Assembly: GCA_022578965.1 (NCBI GenBank)
Contig: MU400565.1
Location: 124,001-188,000 of the forward strand
Direction: 5' to 3'
Source: Xylaria sp. FL1777
Lineage: Eukaryota > Ascomycota > Sordariomycetes > Xylariales > Xylariaceae
Length of the DNA: 64,000 nt
Shown here in pieces: positions 36,061 to 46,905 of the stretch. The notes under the pieces are model-generated. The model was not told where the DNA came from, searched no databases, and saw only the letters and a list, made by a program, of their open reading frames with translations. Every line of letters begins with the position of its first letter. Position 1 is the first letter of the stretch. The translations under genes and the position numbers were made by a program.

Positions 36061-36802
36061 CCAAATCTTCAGTAAGGAGTCTATGTTCTGGAAACGATTC
36101 AATTCCCTAGCCACTGCAGGTTATGCTTAGACTCGAGGTCACAACTACCCTTAAGAATACCGAACTGGGAGGGTTTTACTCTCATCCAATGGCATTTTGA
36201 AGTATCCTAGAGAAGATAGGAGAACGGAATATTATGTCTCTGGACAGAGCTACTATATCTTCGCAAAGTTCCCAATGTTTGAATTATCCCGCCAATACCT
36301 GTGCCATCACGAAGACACGCCAAGACACAACTATCTAAAAAGTTGTAGCTAAGCTAGAAGAATCGACTCACCAGCACGTGGGATAAGTAATCTGAAACCA
36401 TGGGTGTGAACGCGGATGTGAAAGTGGATGAGTGTTTGTGCTATCTCATATCCGTGTCTCACTCGGCTTATATATGTACATTCCATATACATTGATCAGG
36501 TACCTACCTCTTAAGTACCTCTGTAGGTATGGACAACCACGATTCATTCCATAGGAAGTCAAGGCAAGATTTTGGGACATGATAAAACGGTAGGAGCGAA
36601 TTAGACCCAGAAGAGAGGATCCCCCCAGAAACTTCCTTTTTTTCAGACCAGAGCACCAGCCAAACCGTGACAGCCTACTCAATAAAACTACCTACATTTC
36701 TGCCAATTCCCCCATGAAAAATCAACAATAGCAATATACACCTAGGTGCCAGACCAGACACCAAAACCAAAAACCAAAGGCATCGCCACATAGCAATTCA
36801 AC
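36061..36802. other. Intergenic region, nothing recognised
   Basis: AT-rich with short scattered TAGGTA motifs (around 36500-36530). The last 100 bases, A- and C-rich, look like the leader of the secreted protein gene. Confidence 0.5.
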
Positions 36803-37256
36803 ATGAAGACCCGAGCCCTCCTCCTAGTATCCCTCGCGGTCCTAGGTCCATCGACCGCCCTCCCCGAGAGCCACCTCACGAACCCCGGCATCTGCAAGCG
36901 GGCGAAAGGAGTCTACGACGTCTGCGACACCGAGCACTCCTTCATCCGATGCAACGGACACGACGCATTGTTGATCACGGACTGCATAATAGGCAACTCG
37001 ACCTACTGCAGGATAGACAACGGCCGAGGCCACTGCGATGGGGCCGCGCCGCCTGACCTCGGCGGCGGTGGCGGCGGATCGACTGCTTACGAGACTGGAT
37101 CATCGGAAGCCCCGTCTGCGTCACCGGGACCAATGTAAGGTGAGTTTTGGGGGGACATGTTGTACCGGGTGAAAGACAGGTTACTGATCAATATCTTTCA
37201 GCTACACCAACTTGGTACGACTCGGCCTGAGTTCATCGAGGCAGCGGTACAGATAA
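36803..37256 (+). CDS. Small secreted cysteine-rich protein
   Basis: Starts at ATG 36803 with a clear signal peptide (MKTRALLLVSLAVLGPSTALP). A compact domain with six cysteines follows (GICKRAK, DVCDTE, IRCNGHD, TDCIIG, TYCRID, GHCDG) and then a Gly/Ser-rich tail. The unspliced frame stops at 37138, but that stop codon overlaps a consensus donor (AT|GTAAGG). A well-formed intron follows, 37135-37201, with branch TACTGATC and acceptor TTTCAG, and its removal adds YTNLVRLGLSSS to a stop at 37256 (128 residues). If the other donor, GTGAGT three bases later, is used, the intron lies in the 3' leader and the protein is 111 residues. Six paired cysteines and small size suggest an apoplastic effector or antimicrobial-type protein; no family recognised. 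Confidence 0.68.
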
Positions 37257-38123
37257 ACTAAAGCGACTGAGTAACTAAGTCGGTGTAAAAATCGAGATCC
37301 GAGAGTCTAATGGAGACAAGATATGTCTCTACCGCTTTAGACGGGAAGAAGTGGAAGAAGGCCTGACATCTTATCGAGCCGTGAGCAAGTATCGCTATTA
37401 ATCATTATACATGTATCATCACGACTACGGTTATCCTAGATCGGAACAAGACATTACCCCGGGGTGTTGATACGCAAAGGCGGATAACTCCCAGTCTTGT
37501 TCCCTTTAGAACAGAAATAGCCATAACATGACCCCCTAGACGTCAACGGCGAGCAACCTCTACAAGACCACGTTCTCCATTCTTAAGTGAAATTTAACTA
37601 ATATATATCGATGACTAAACTTTAAAATACCGAAACCAGGTTGTTGGGGTTATATCCATCATTCGTATAGAAAGTTGAGAAATATAGAAATCAGTCATAT
37701 ATGCTAGTCCAAGCTTGGTCAGATAACCAAGTGCTAGAGTTCCTAGCCATGCGCATTCGCAGGCGAGCACGCTCAAGTGTGTGCTCTTTTCATCTTAACC
37801 TCTACCCCTATCTCTATATGCAATGCCGAATTTCCGGCAACCGGGGATCTATTCGTCCATACATATTTGGTCGATAGAGAAGCAGATCGTACCACAAGGT
37901 CCGATTTGCCTTGCGCACCTGGTACGCATTAAACTAGCTCAGCCGTTGATCTATCACAGGGCTTCGTAGTGATTCCTTGCGACAGTGATGATTTTTTTTT
38001 CGCTGTGATCTAGAAGGTTCTTTGAAACTATAGCGTTATCGGTTCTACGCGCTAAGAATTTCTATTCGTCCTCACATCCTTCCCATCACCCCTTATCCCA
38101 CTACACCCTCGCGACACGCCCCA
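37257..38123. other. Intergenic region, nothing recognised
   Basis: AT-rich 3' flanks of two convergent genes. No frame or repeat stands out. Confidence 0.55.
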
Positions 38124-39038
38124 TCAACGCCGACATTCCCATCGCCACTGCCGAACAATAGCATCAGAGACATCCCTGGCCCGCTCCAAGTCGTGATAGA
38201 TATGCTCTATGGCATTGTAAGTCTGCAGGATGACGGGCATCTCCTCTCCCTCGGCAACCCAGAAGGTCCGCGGAAAGAAGCCTTTCGGGTAGCGGATCAA
38301 GACGCCGTTGAGCAGGCGGCGTGCAAGAAATCTTTTGAAGGCCGGATGCAGGTCCTTGTAGAACCGCATCATGATTCCCGGGACCTTGCTCTTCTTCTTA
38401 CCTAAGTTGTAGACGTGGATCCGGGCTGCGAAGACTTCGCTGGGGTGTCCCTCGAATGTGAAGTCGTAGCTGTAGCGGAGGGCATGGGTTAGGGCGATTA
38501 GATGCTCCCCGTGCTCCACGAACTCCTTGATCACGGCACATTGATTGGGAAGAATAGTGTTGTTGGCCCGGTGCAAGGTCGAATAGAGAGCTCCCGTCGT
38601 CCGTATAGTCTCGTTTGCCATTATGTCGTCCAAATCCAACGCGGTGGACAACACCGGCTTGTCTAAGGCTAGGTCGCAAGCGGAATCAACGCCAGAGTTG
38701 GAGACCGAAGATATTGGGCCATGTGGTCGTAACTTAGATAGCCCAGAGACTTGGCGATTTGTTTTAATGACTTCACTACGGCAACTAGGTCGTAGACATG
38801 GGTGGCTCATTCTGTTGTTGACTATATCGATTGTGCCCGTGAATAGGGGGTCTCGGACTCCCTCTCGCCAAGTAGTCACAGCCTCTACCAGCGCTGTATT
38901 GCGTCGGGTGCAGGGTTGCTCCTCGGCATTGTCATCATGAGGCTGCCATGCAGAATAGTTTGCACTAGTTGTATGTCGCAGCGACGAAGATGCCTCGATG
39001 CAACCATGGAGAGATGTAGTAGGAACGTGGCCCGACAT
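38124..39038 (-). CDS. Hypothetical protein, 304 residues
   Basis: A single open frame from ATG 39038 to TAG 38124. I recognise no family. The N-terminal 140 residues are low in order and contain several Cys and Ser residues. The C-terminal half (about 145-300) looks like a folded domain with aromatic and charged segments (HALRYSYDFTFEGHP, FYKDLHPAFKRF, RYPKGFFPRTFWVAEGEE, AIEHIYHDLERARD). No signal peptide, membrane segment or motif. Composition of the C-terminal half is GC-rich and gene-like; the N-terminal half is less so, and the real start might be a later ATG such as the one at MANETIRTTG. Confidence 0.5.
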   Translation of the reverse strand: MSGHVPTTSLHGCIEASSSLRHTTSANYSAWQPHDDNAEEQPCTRRNTALVEAVTTWREGVRDPLFTGTIDIVNNRMSHPCLRPSCRSEVIKTNRQVSGLSKLRPHGPISSVSNSGVDSACDLALDKPVLSTALDLDDIMANETIRTTGALYSTLHRANNTILPNQCAVIKEFVEHGEHLIALTHALRYSYDFTFEGHPSEVFAARIHVYNLGKKKSKVPGIMMRFYKDLHPAFKRFLARRLLNGVLIRYPKGFFPRTFWVAEGEEMPVILQTYNAIEHIYHDLERARDVSDAIVRQWRWECRR

Positions 39039-39545
39039 AATTATGGCTCCTTCATAACGGCGTTGTGATTAAGCTATATGCAGCCGAGAAGAATGGTGTC
39101 GGGATTCAAGAAATCAGGTTTCAAGACATTGGGCTCGTGACGATTTACTTGCCCCAGCATTACGCCGTATGGGTGGACGTGACTGCTTTGTTGATGCCTG
39201 TGTAGAGGCCAGGCAGGTACGACTGACTGCCCTCGTCGGTTAGAAGTAGAAGGGAACAAAATCGGCATTTCGGTGTAGGTAGCGAGCATTTGATGGTTAT
39301 TCCTCTTGGCACGGCTCGACGCTACCTAGCTCTCTTCCAAATCATCATGTCCTCCTATTTTCCTCCTTTCTCTTCTTCGTCTCGAAGCCGAGACTTTATG
39401 ACCAGAGTCTAAAGCATTTCGCGCATGCTTGACAATGACCAAATCGAAATCTAGAACACTATGATCAATCGAAAATTCTTATTCACAAGACGTATGATGG
39501 TTTGTAGATATGCTCTATGTGTTGTATATGCCCCTGTGAATTAGT
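39039..39545. other. Intergenic region, nothing recognised
   Basis: Short region between two minus-strand genes, probably the promoter of the 304-residue protein gene. Confidence 0.5.
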
Positions 39546-40079
39546 TCAACAGTTGTTAGGCCGTGCGGCGGTAAAGGAGACGCCATTGTTCAGCTTCTCG
39601 CTAGTGACGCAGAAGTACGTGTCAATAGCGGGAAGGACCTTAGAGCAGCGAACAGTGTTCGTATTCTTGAGCAGTGTAGAGATCTGGCACGACGTCATGA
39701 CAGCGCCATTGTCGGCAAAGTCTCGCAGTGCGTCCACGACAGACTGGAACGTGCCCTGCTTGACGAGGACGTCGTTCGCCTCGACTATCCGCGGGTCCGA
39801 GGAGAAGGCCTCGTCGAGGACCTTTTTATGTAGCAGCTCGTCGTTCTCGGCGTTAAGAGCGACTTGGGCTGCTGCCGCCAGACTGGTACCGTTCAGCGTT
39901 GGCACCGCTGATAGGAATTGAGATACCGTGCTGGTGTCAGCGCGCCAGGTATTTTCTGCGTCGGCGAGCTGCTGTATGGAGGGTGAATTCCTGGATCCGA
40001 TACATGATGGCAAAGCGTGTGTGAGGGAGAAGAGAATGGCCAGAACGACGGGAAGCATGGTGGCTAGAGAGTACTGCAT
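39546..40079 (-). CDS. Small secreted protein of unknown function
   Basis: A single-exon frame of 177 residues with an N-terminal signal peptide (MLPVVLAILFSLTHALP inside the first 24 residues). The mature part is mostly helical and Ala-rich (TSLAAAAQVALNAENDELLHKK as two segments, then VVDALRDFADNG). Five cysteines follow the signal peptide (PSCIG, TSCQIS, VRCSK, YFCVT and the terminal NNC). The pattern RCSKVLPAIDTYFC resembles a conserved family of fungal secreted proteins whose function I cannot name. The first ATG (MQYSLATMLP) and the second are both plausible starts. Confidence 0.75.
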   Translation of the reverse strand: MQYSLATMLPVVLAILFSLTHALPSCIGSRNSPSIQQLADAENTWRADTSTVSQFLSAVPTLNGTSLAAAAQVALNAENDELLHKKVLDEAFSSDPRIVEANDVLVKQGTFQSVVDALRDFADNGAVMTSCQISTLLKNTNTVRCSKVLPAIDTYFCVTSEKLNNGVSFTAARPNNC

Positions 40080-41120
40080 ATTGGTTGCTGGCGGGTTGAG
40101 CCGTTGGATCGGATCAAGAGTGCTCTTAGATCAGATGGATGCCAGAGCACCAAATGACGGCTGATACTGTGGTGACGATCTAATGCTTCACGAATGCCAA
40201 AGTCGACTTCATATAATACCAATGATGGTGAAAACCCATAGGAAGTACACATCTGCTAGTTCTATCTCTAGTGATAGTGCAGTTCACTCGACACTTACGG
40301 ATATACAACAAAGGTGGTGTGATAAAGAAGCAAGCATGTCACACGTAGGTTTATTCGGCTGACATTGAAATCGCCGCCAAAATAAACCGGACATGGCCGT
40401 TTCTGCGCCAGAAGCGGCGAGGCACGGGGGGGGGGAAGCGAGAGCACATTGCAGCCTTGAGGTGGGAGGGACTGATGCTGATCAATATGTCAGCTTTACT
40501 GCGAGATAGACGGGTTCGGATACCAAATTAGACTGGAAAGATCAATATCCGATGAACTTGTGTCACTCATCCTGAGCTCCATTGGATGAAGATAGGTTAG
40601 AAGCAGGCATAAATGCACCTCTAAGCCCCAGAGTTGTATTATAAAGAGGATGTAAAAAGAAGCTGTCTACAGATATGTTTATGCGGATGGATCGGTAGAG
40701 GATAGGATGGCTTGCACAGCCACGGAAACAAATACATGCGTATGTTAATCCAAAAATGGAATCCTTCATACCAACCTAGCACGCCCCCATGGTACAGTGA
40801 TCATCACGTGACCCAAAAGCTGAAGTAGGTGTGACAACAAGAACGGGGAAAACGATAAGATTCAGTTTAAAATTGTCATGTTATGGTTATAACGCTTAGT
40901 ATAATACGGATAAATACCTAAGTAGGTAGGTACATACTGCGTAGCTTACCGCGTAGATGTACCTACATCTAAGAGCACCAATTAAACTAGAAGCCAGGGA
41001 GACCAGAACTGTAATAAAACGTGACCAACGCTTCTTCATCGATATCCCACATGAAACTACCTACTATCCTTCTCTACTTCCTCTCTAACCCATCAAAAAG
41101 CCTTCGCCTTGGAGGCTTGG
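40080..41120. other. Intergenic region with a TAGGTA cluster
   Basis: Includes a G9 homopolymer near 40428 and an imperfect palindrome of TAGGTA/TACCTA units at 40918-40972. No supported gene. Confidence 0.55.
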
Positions 41121-41942
41121 CCCCATTCCCTCTTCATCATAGTAAACTTACAAGTCATCTCAGATATCCACTTAGAGAGTCCGAAGGGGTATGATATTTT
41201 TAAAATCACCGCCAAAGCGCCACATCTAGCCTTACTGGGAGATATCGGTTACGTATCCCACAAGCAAGAATAACTCGACTTTTTGCGCCGGCATCCGTTG
41301 AAATTCCGGACAGTCTTCCTGGTTCTCGGTAATCACGAGCCGTGGCATTCTACGTGGGATGCTACGAAAGAGGCGATTCGCGGGTTCGAGCGCCACATTT
41401 CACAGGAGCGGCAGTCGTCAGCTGGTCTGGGCAAATTCGTCCTGCTAGATCGCACCGTTTACCACATCGAGGAGGAAAGTGGAGAGAGCGTTGCTATTAT
41501 TGGTTGTACGCTATTCTCCCAAGTGCCAGCCCAGTCCATAGAAGCGGTAAGCTTTGGCGTCAACGACTTCTTTCGAACCGAGAATTGGACGGTTGAGGAG
41601 CACAATGCTATGTTCGAGGGGGACTTGAAATGGCTTAATGAACAAGTTTTGTCACTGCGGGGGAAGAAGATTGTCGTTTTAACGCACTATAGCCCGACCC
41701 TAGATTATCGCACGACGGATCCGAGACACATGAATAGTCCAATCCGTTCCGGCTTCGCTACTGATCTGAGCAACAGTGCAGTCTGGATTAGCGACGATGT
41801 CGTTGTTTGGGCTTTTGGCCATACACATTTTAATTGCGACTATGTAGATGAACGGAGTGGGAAGCGTGTTGTTACTAACCAGCGTGGTTACTACTTTGCG
41901 CAATCCCTCGAGTTTGACGAGGACAAAGTTATCGAAATTTGA
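41121..41942 (+). pseudogene. Calcineurin-like metallophosphoesterase with in-frame stop
   Basis: One frame carries an almost complete metallophosphoesterase. At 41151 it reads QVISDIHLESPKGYD (D-x-H metal motif), then LALLGDIG (GD motif), then the stop TAA at 41271-41273 after HKQE. It resumes immediately in the same frame with LDFLRRHP, VFLVLGNHEPWH (GNHE), IVVLTHYSP and WAFGHTHFNCD (GHTH), ending at 41942. The stop is a substitution-type break, not a frameshift, and no GT-AG intron can remove it cleanly. No ATG in frame precedes the D-x-H motif after an upstream TGA near 41050. Both defects suggest a recent pseudogene. Translation from within the second part would lack the first metal ligands. 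Intact relatives are about 260-280 residues. Confidence 0.85.
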
Positions 41943-42110
41943 TCGAGAACTGTTATTATCAGAAGATCTGTTTTGACCACAATCGCCAAGTTGTTTTACT
42001 CGCAGGATCCTCAATATCGCGTACTATAATAGGTATCTGTAATAGGTACCAAACCCCGTGCAGCACTAAGCAGCCGGGGTTTTAGTAGATGAGTTAGCTA
42101 TCCAGCTAAA

Positions 42111-42131
42111 CAACCAACCAACCAACCAACC
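42111..42131. repeat. (CAAC)5 tetranucleotide repeat
   Basis: Five tandem CAAC units in a non-coding region. Confidence 0.8.
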
Positions 42132-43196
42132 GCAGCAGTCCTCGGTTCTTAAAATGGAAATTTAGTGCAACCCCATATTCCGATCGTTGCATCATCACAG
42201 CCGCTCCCGCGCACTTCCACACTTTCAGGCATGGCTGACGATCCAGCCCCTGCAAAAAGTATCTACTGTGCTATTATGTATTAGGGTCGTAGTGAGGGGG
42301 CCGGCCGTGTTGTCCATCCAACAGTCAAAGCATATAGTAATACTCTGTGCTTATTAGTAGTAGTTTGGTCACATGAAAAGGATGCCCAAAAATACACGGC
42401 TTCAACGCCACAGGGTCGTAGATGCGAAGACGCCAAGCTGCCAGCTGCATAAAAGTCCCCCACGCTGTGGTCTGTAGACGAGTGTGGTACCTAGTAGATT
42501 TTACATTATAAAATGACGACATGAGAGGAACCAGTTGCTTCGTGTTCTAGGATTGCGCTTGATATGCCTAACCTGAATTCCGTGATTGACTCCTCGTTTG
42601 GACGATTTCTTCCCGTTTTCGATATGCTGATATTTAGGGACGCTTCGGTTTCTGAACCTACCCAATCGTTCGTGGAATCGCCGTCCTTGTCGTTACTCGC
42701 TGAATCATTGAATTCATAGGTTTCTAAGGACATGGATCTGGATCTCAATTAGATGTCCCGGATTTCCCAGTCATCAAGACACATCCAGAAGCACGGGGCC
42801 TCGTGATACTTGCTCTCGACATGGGGTGCGATGCACCCGGCAATTGACGGGCATCTATCAGCTTATAGAAGCAATTGCTCACAAAGCCTGCTTGCCGTTG
42901 TGTCAGCCCAAATGCGGGCTAGGTAGTGTCCCTTTGGACAAGTGGCTGTCATTGGCCTGACTTTGGATATCATTACTAAGACACTGAACATGCATGGCAT
43001 CACAAAAAGAAAAATACGAGAGGTCATCTAAGACTGACTTATCTTCAATGGCAATATAGTTCAGGGCGGGGAGCAATACCCGTTTCTCCAATTCAATCCA
43101 CTATTTAATCGTGTTGTGATGAAACCTGCTAGACTAGCTCAACACATTTACGATTATACTTGTGGTTGGTACCACTTTCAGGAGTCCTAGGTTTTT

Positions 43197-43662
43197 AAAT
43201 GTGCGTGGTAGTTGGACTTGGTTCGCACAGGGTGGGTATGCAGTAAGCCGCTACATTAACTTCGTGATGTGTCGGATTTACCCGACGCCAGTCATATGGT
43301 ACTAAATCTAAGACATGATGACGCCACGTCCTCTCGTGGTACGGCCCGTCTACTTTGCAAGCACGTGGGGCTCTCGAACATGAAATACAATTACCGTATT
43401 CGCTGTTGGTGTTCATAAGCTCGATGATCTGGGGGCTATCTTGAGTTCCAGAGCGATCATCAGTGGCTTGATGTGATTGATATACCTACAACATCTCATC
43501 AGCTGAATAGTGTGGCACATAGTATTGACCTGGAACCGCCGAATAAACACACATAACTTTGATAAAGTAAATAAGAAGGTGATAATAGTACTCGGAATTA
43601 CCCTCGATGACCTCGAATTCTTTGAGGTCCCGTATATGAGCATCCATCGCTTCGTCAGTCAT
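43197..43662 (-). pseudogene. Possible gene relic with one in-frame stop
   Basis: From ATG 43662 a frame runs for 58 codons (MTDEAMDAHIRDLKEFEVIEG at its start), meets TAG, and continues in the same frame for about 100 further codons with only that one stop (QIIELMNTNSEY, then CKVDGPYHERTWRHHVLDLV). Several GT and AG sites lie around the stop, so a small spliced gene is possible, but I found no junction that closes convincingly. No family recognised. Could be chance. Confidence 0.22.
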
Positions 43663-44215
43663 GATTGAAAGCCTCTAGATAAGAATGGGTTTAGTTAACC
43701 GGTCAGTCACAGATTATCATAAAGAAAGGGGTCATATCCGCCTATGGGAGCTGAAATTATACCTTTATTACCCCACCCGGTGAAGCCTATCATAACATAT
43801 CAAGGGTAGTGACGTAGTATTAGACTTAAGATGCCAGACCGAAAGAACCTCAAGCCGAAAAGAGAATCAAGACCACGACGACTTCGTGGAAGCTGAATAT
43901 TCGACAATCTTTCCAGATCAAGGAAAAAAGGAAAAGTCGACTTAAACGAGGCGCTCGTGGTGGAGAACAGACCAATAGACAAGCATACAAGCCAAGACAT
44001 AATTCTCGCTACTTAGTTACAAAAGCCCCGACCTTGGTGGGGGGGGGGGATACAGCTAGGTGTAAAGGTTGCGTATAAATATGCCTATAGTATACAGACA
44101 CTTATGCCAGATATCCTACTCTAGAACAGCGCAGATTGTATGAGAAGCAAGAACCATAATACAGCAGTAACCAATCTCTTCGCCAGACTATCTTCAAGTC
44201 TTTCAAGCATCAGCT

Positions 44216-45962
44216 ATGGCCAGCCATGTCGCCTCACGAGTGAGGAAAATTGCCTCGCCATCCTATTACATATCAGATTGTACCTCACTAGAGCTTAGTC
44301 CCACCACCTTGAACCTTCGTACTGCCGAGAATTGGGTTATCCGCGATGAGCTCACGGAAATATACCGTAAGGAAGTGCAGAAACACCTGGTTCCTAGCGT
44401 CAGTTCATTCAGACCAAGCTCCTGTTGTGAAAGCTAGAGAGTCACTTACGCCCATCGCAGACTTTATCATATGGACAAGGGCTCGGAGGTGATCCAGAAT
44501 TACTGAAGGTCACTGCTGACCTCTTCAACACCTACTTCAACCCAGCTGACCCTCTTGTACCCGATGATATCGTCTTCACTACAGGGGCTAGTTTATGCCT
44601 CGATGCTCTGATGTTCAGCTTATGCGATCAAGGAGATGAAGTTCTCATAACAGCGCCATACTGGAGTTAGTTTCCCCGTTTATCTCTTTGGATCATTGTC
44701 ATAGTTCCTTGCCCTTGGCTTCATCTTAGATCACGCATGTCTGGGAGGCTAAAGAAGCTGATCCGCTTTATTATACTGTAGACGGTTTCGACACACATCT
44801 AGTCATGCGAACCGGCGTGAAATTGCTGCCAATTCACGCGCCGTCAGCCGATATCGGTATCACTGCCCCAGAAGACCTTCTCAAGGGCTCTTTGGTGCCA
44901 TCTCTCCAGCAGGCGTACGAGTCAAGCTCGGACCCAAGCCGCGTGAAAGCTCTGGTGATGACGAACCCGCATAACCCTTACGGACGCTTCTATCCGGAGA
45001 GTGTCATCCGCGAAGCTATGCTATGGTGCGCAGAACGAGATATCCACTACGTCTCTGATGAGATATATGCATTGTCGCAGTTGACTCCACCAGGCGAACA
45101 CTTGAGACAGGACTCAGCTTTGAGTCAAGAAAAGCACGGCCATCAGAAGATTGGTGAAGAACCTGGAGAGATTCCATTCGTCTCGGCACTTTCGATTAAG
45201 TTTGGGGATGACAAGGCACCCGAGATAAGTGTCGTATGGGGCACCTCCAAAGACTTTGGTTCTAGCGGCCTTCGCGTAGGGGTGTATATCCATCGACCTC
45301 AATCATCGGCGGCTGCGTCCCGCCGCGTGACCACCGCCGGCGGAGTGCCCGCGAGTAGCACATCAGTGCCCACCCCGCGAGAACGCTCCCCGTTGGCAAT
45401 ATCCGTGGCGAATCTGACGACTTCGCACCTCCCGACGTTGACTACGTCGGTGCTGACAAAGGGGCTATTCTTGTCACCTTCATTCCACGATCTCCTAATC
45501 TTGTCTCGCACACGCCTCTACGAGAACTATGTGGTGTTGAGGAGCTACTTACAAGAATGGGGTGTGCCATACGTGGAAGTGCAGGGGGCGCCATTCGTTT
45601 TCACCCGCTTAGGGTGCGCAGTCAAGCAATTTCGCATGGCCGAGGCACGAGGGATTGGGAATAGGGAGTTGGGCGTGGGAGCGAGGGGAGAGCTTTATTC
45701 GTGCTCCTGGGACGACGAACAGTACCTTGTCCAGACGCTATTGGGAGAACGCGCTGGCGTGTCGGTGGCTCCGGGACGACAATTCCACGTAGCGCAGGAA
45801 ACTGATAGTGGGACGTCAGGGGGTAACGACGGGGATGGGGAGCCGGATAACAAGCGGGCGGGCTGGGTGAGAATTACGTTCGCGGTCCCACGCCCTACGC
45901 TTATCGAAGCTATACTCCGAATTCAAACGGTGTTAGGTCTCGGAGGGAAACTAGCGCAATAG
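44216..45962 (+). CDS. 1-aminocyclopropane-1-carboxylate synthase-like PLP aminotransferase
   Basis: Exons 44216-44398, 44461-44665 and 44782-45962 with introns of 62 and 116 nt (donors GTCAGT and GTTAGT, acceptors CAG and TAG) close in phase to 522 residues. The joins restore VPS-TLSYGQGLGGDP and ITAPYW-NGFDTHL, the substrate-side loops of fold-type I aminotransferases. The PLP-site residues are NPHNPYGR (about 191-198), VSDEIYA (Asp222) and the Schiff-base lysine in GTSKDFGSSGLRVG (about Lys286). Overall it resembles fungal ACC-synthase-like enzymes more than aspartate aminotransferases. Such proteins use S-adenosylmethionine or related amino acids, and in fungi are often placed near secondary-metabolite genes. 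A hydrophilic Gly/Asp insertion lies near residue 465 (GTSGGNDGDGEPDN). Whether it makes ACC is not shown; no ethylene-forming partner is present. Confidence 0.87.
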
Positions 45963-46905
45963 CCGAAGTTGACTACAGTTGATAGACAGGCCGGGACAAC
46001 CTTAGTTCTGGATTTGGACGGTTATGCGTTGAGTGCTTAGTTATTGTTAGGTCATTGCTTGTCAGTATGTGTACAGGGACATTCTTTACCGAATGAATTT
46101 GTAGAGCCGAATTCCCTCCCCATTTCATTACTGTGAGCTACAACCCTTCAGGGCCGTAATTAATCTTGACTTGAAATGTTCAATAGGTGACAGTGACCAC
46201 ATAGTCCCGAATCTTCGTCAAACATAGAGAAAGAAACGTCATTTAATAGCCTGAGGCTGTGGAAAGAATTGCTTAATCTAGATCTGGGAAAACACAATAC
46301 CCTTCTCTGACTTGCCTAAAGCACCTTAAATAATTTTCTTAACCCCTATTTTCGTGAACGGTCAAACACGGATATGGATTATTATTGATGTTACGGCGAC
46401 AAGGTTTCTAACTCGTTTCGTCATTGCCAGTTGATTTTATTGGGTTACTCCCTTACTGTTCTCATTCTCATAATTCTCTTGTATAAATTCTAACCTCGTC
46501 AACATACTCTATACTTAATATACCACGTCTATCAATACCAGTAGCAATCATTTCATTTACTGAATCCGTAATTTCTTTTCCAGCTCTTGAGAGAAACTCA
46601 TCTTAAACGTACGTGGGCTAATGAGGTAGCCTTCTCTTCTACGCCACGTAAACAGGTATTCTAAGTGTCAAAATAAATAACACCCTTGTGTCTAGCATGA
46701 AGCTAGCAAGCTTTGGAATTGATATTATCCTATTTTGTTAAAGAAGACAACTCTGCTCACAATCCCTCCGGTTGAAAATTAGATCACCAAACTCGACCTC
46801 CGCAAAAAGGGTTGAACGAATTGAAAAAAGCCCCAAAATTCATCCGCCATCAAACATCCCCGTCTCCATCGCCTCGTCATCCACGGATTAGATCTTGTCC
46901 CCGAA
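45963..46905. other. AT-rich intergenic region
   Basis: Convergent 3' flanks of the aminotransferase and LysM genes. No frame, repeat or RNA gene seen. Confidence 0.55.

Larger units (their letters stand above)
41943..44215. other. Long intergenic region with possible relics
   Basis: Contains a (CAAC)5 run (42111-42131), a G10 homopolymer near 44038 and, on the minus strand at about 43197-43662, one frame with a single internal stop (listed separately). The minus-strand frame 43800-44000 starts with a signal-peptide-like sequence but is short and unsupported. Otherwise nothing recognised. Confidence 0.5.

Noticed and set aside
37139..38123. Search for a further secreted gene downstream of the cysteine-rich protein
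   Set aside because: No signal-peptide frame or splice-consistent exon found.
43800..44000. 66-codon minus-strand frame with a signal-peptide-like start
   Set aside because: Too short, AT-rich and without cysteines or similarity; no exon found to extend it.
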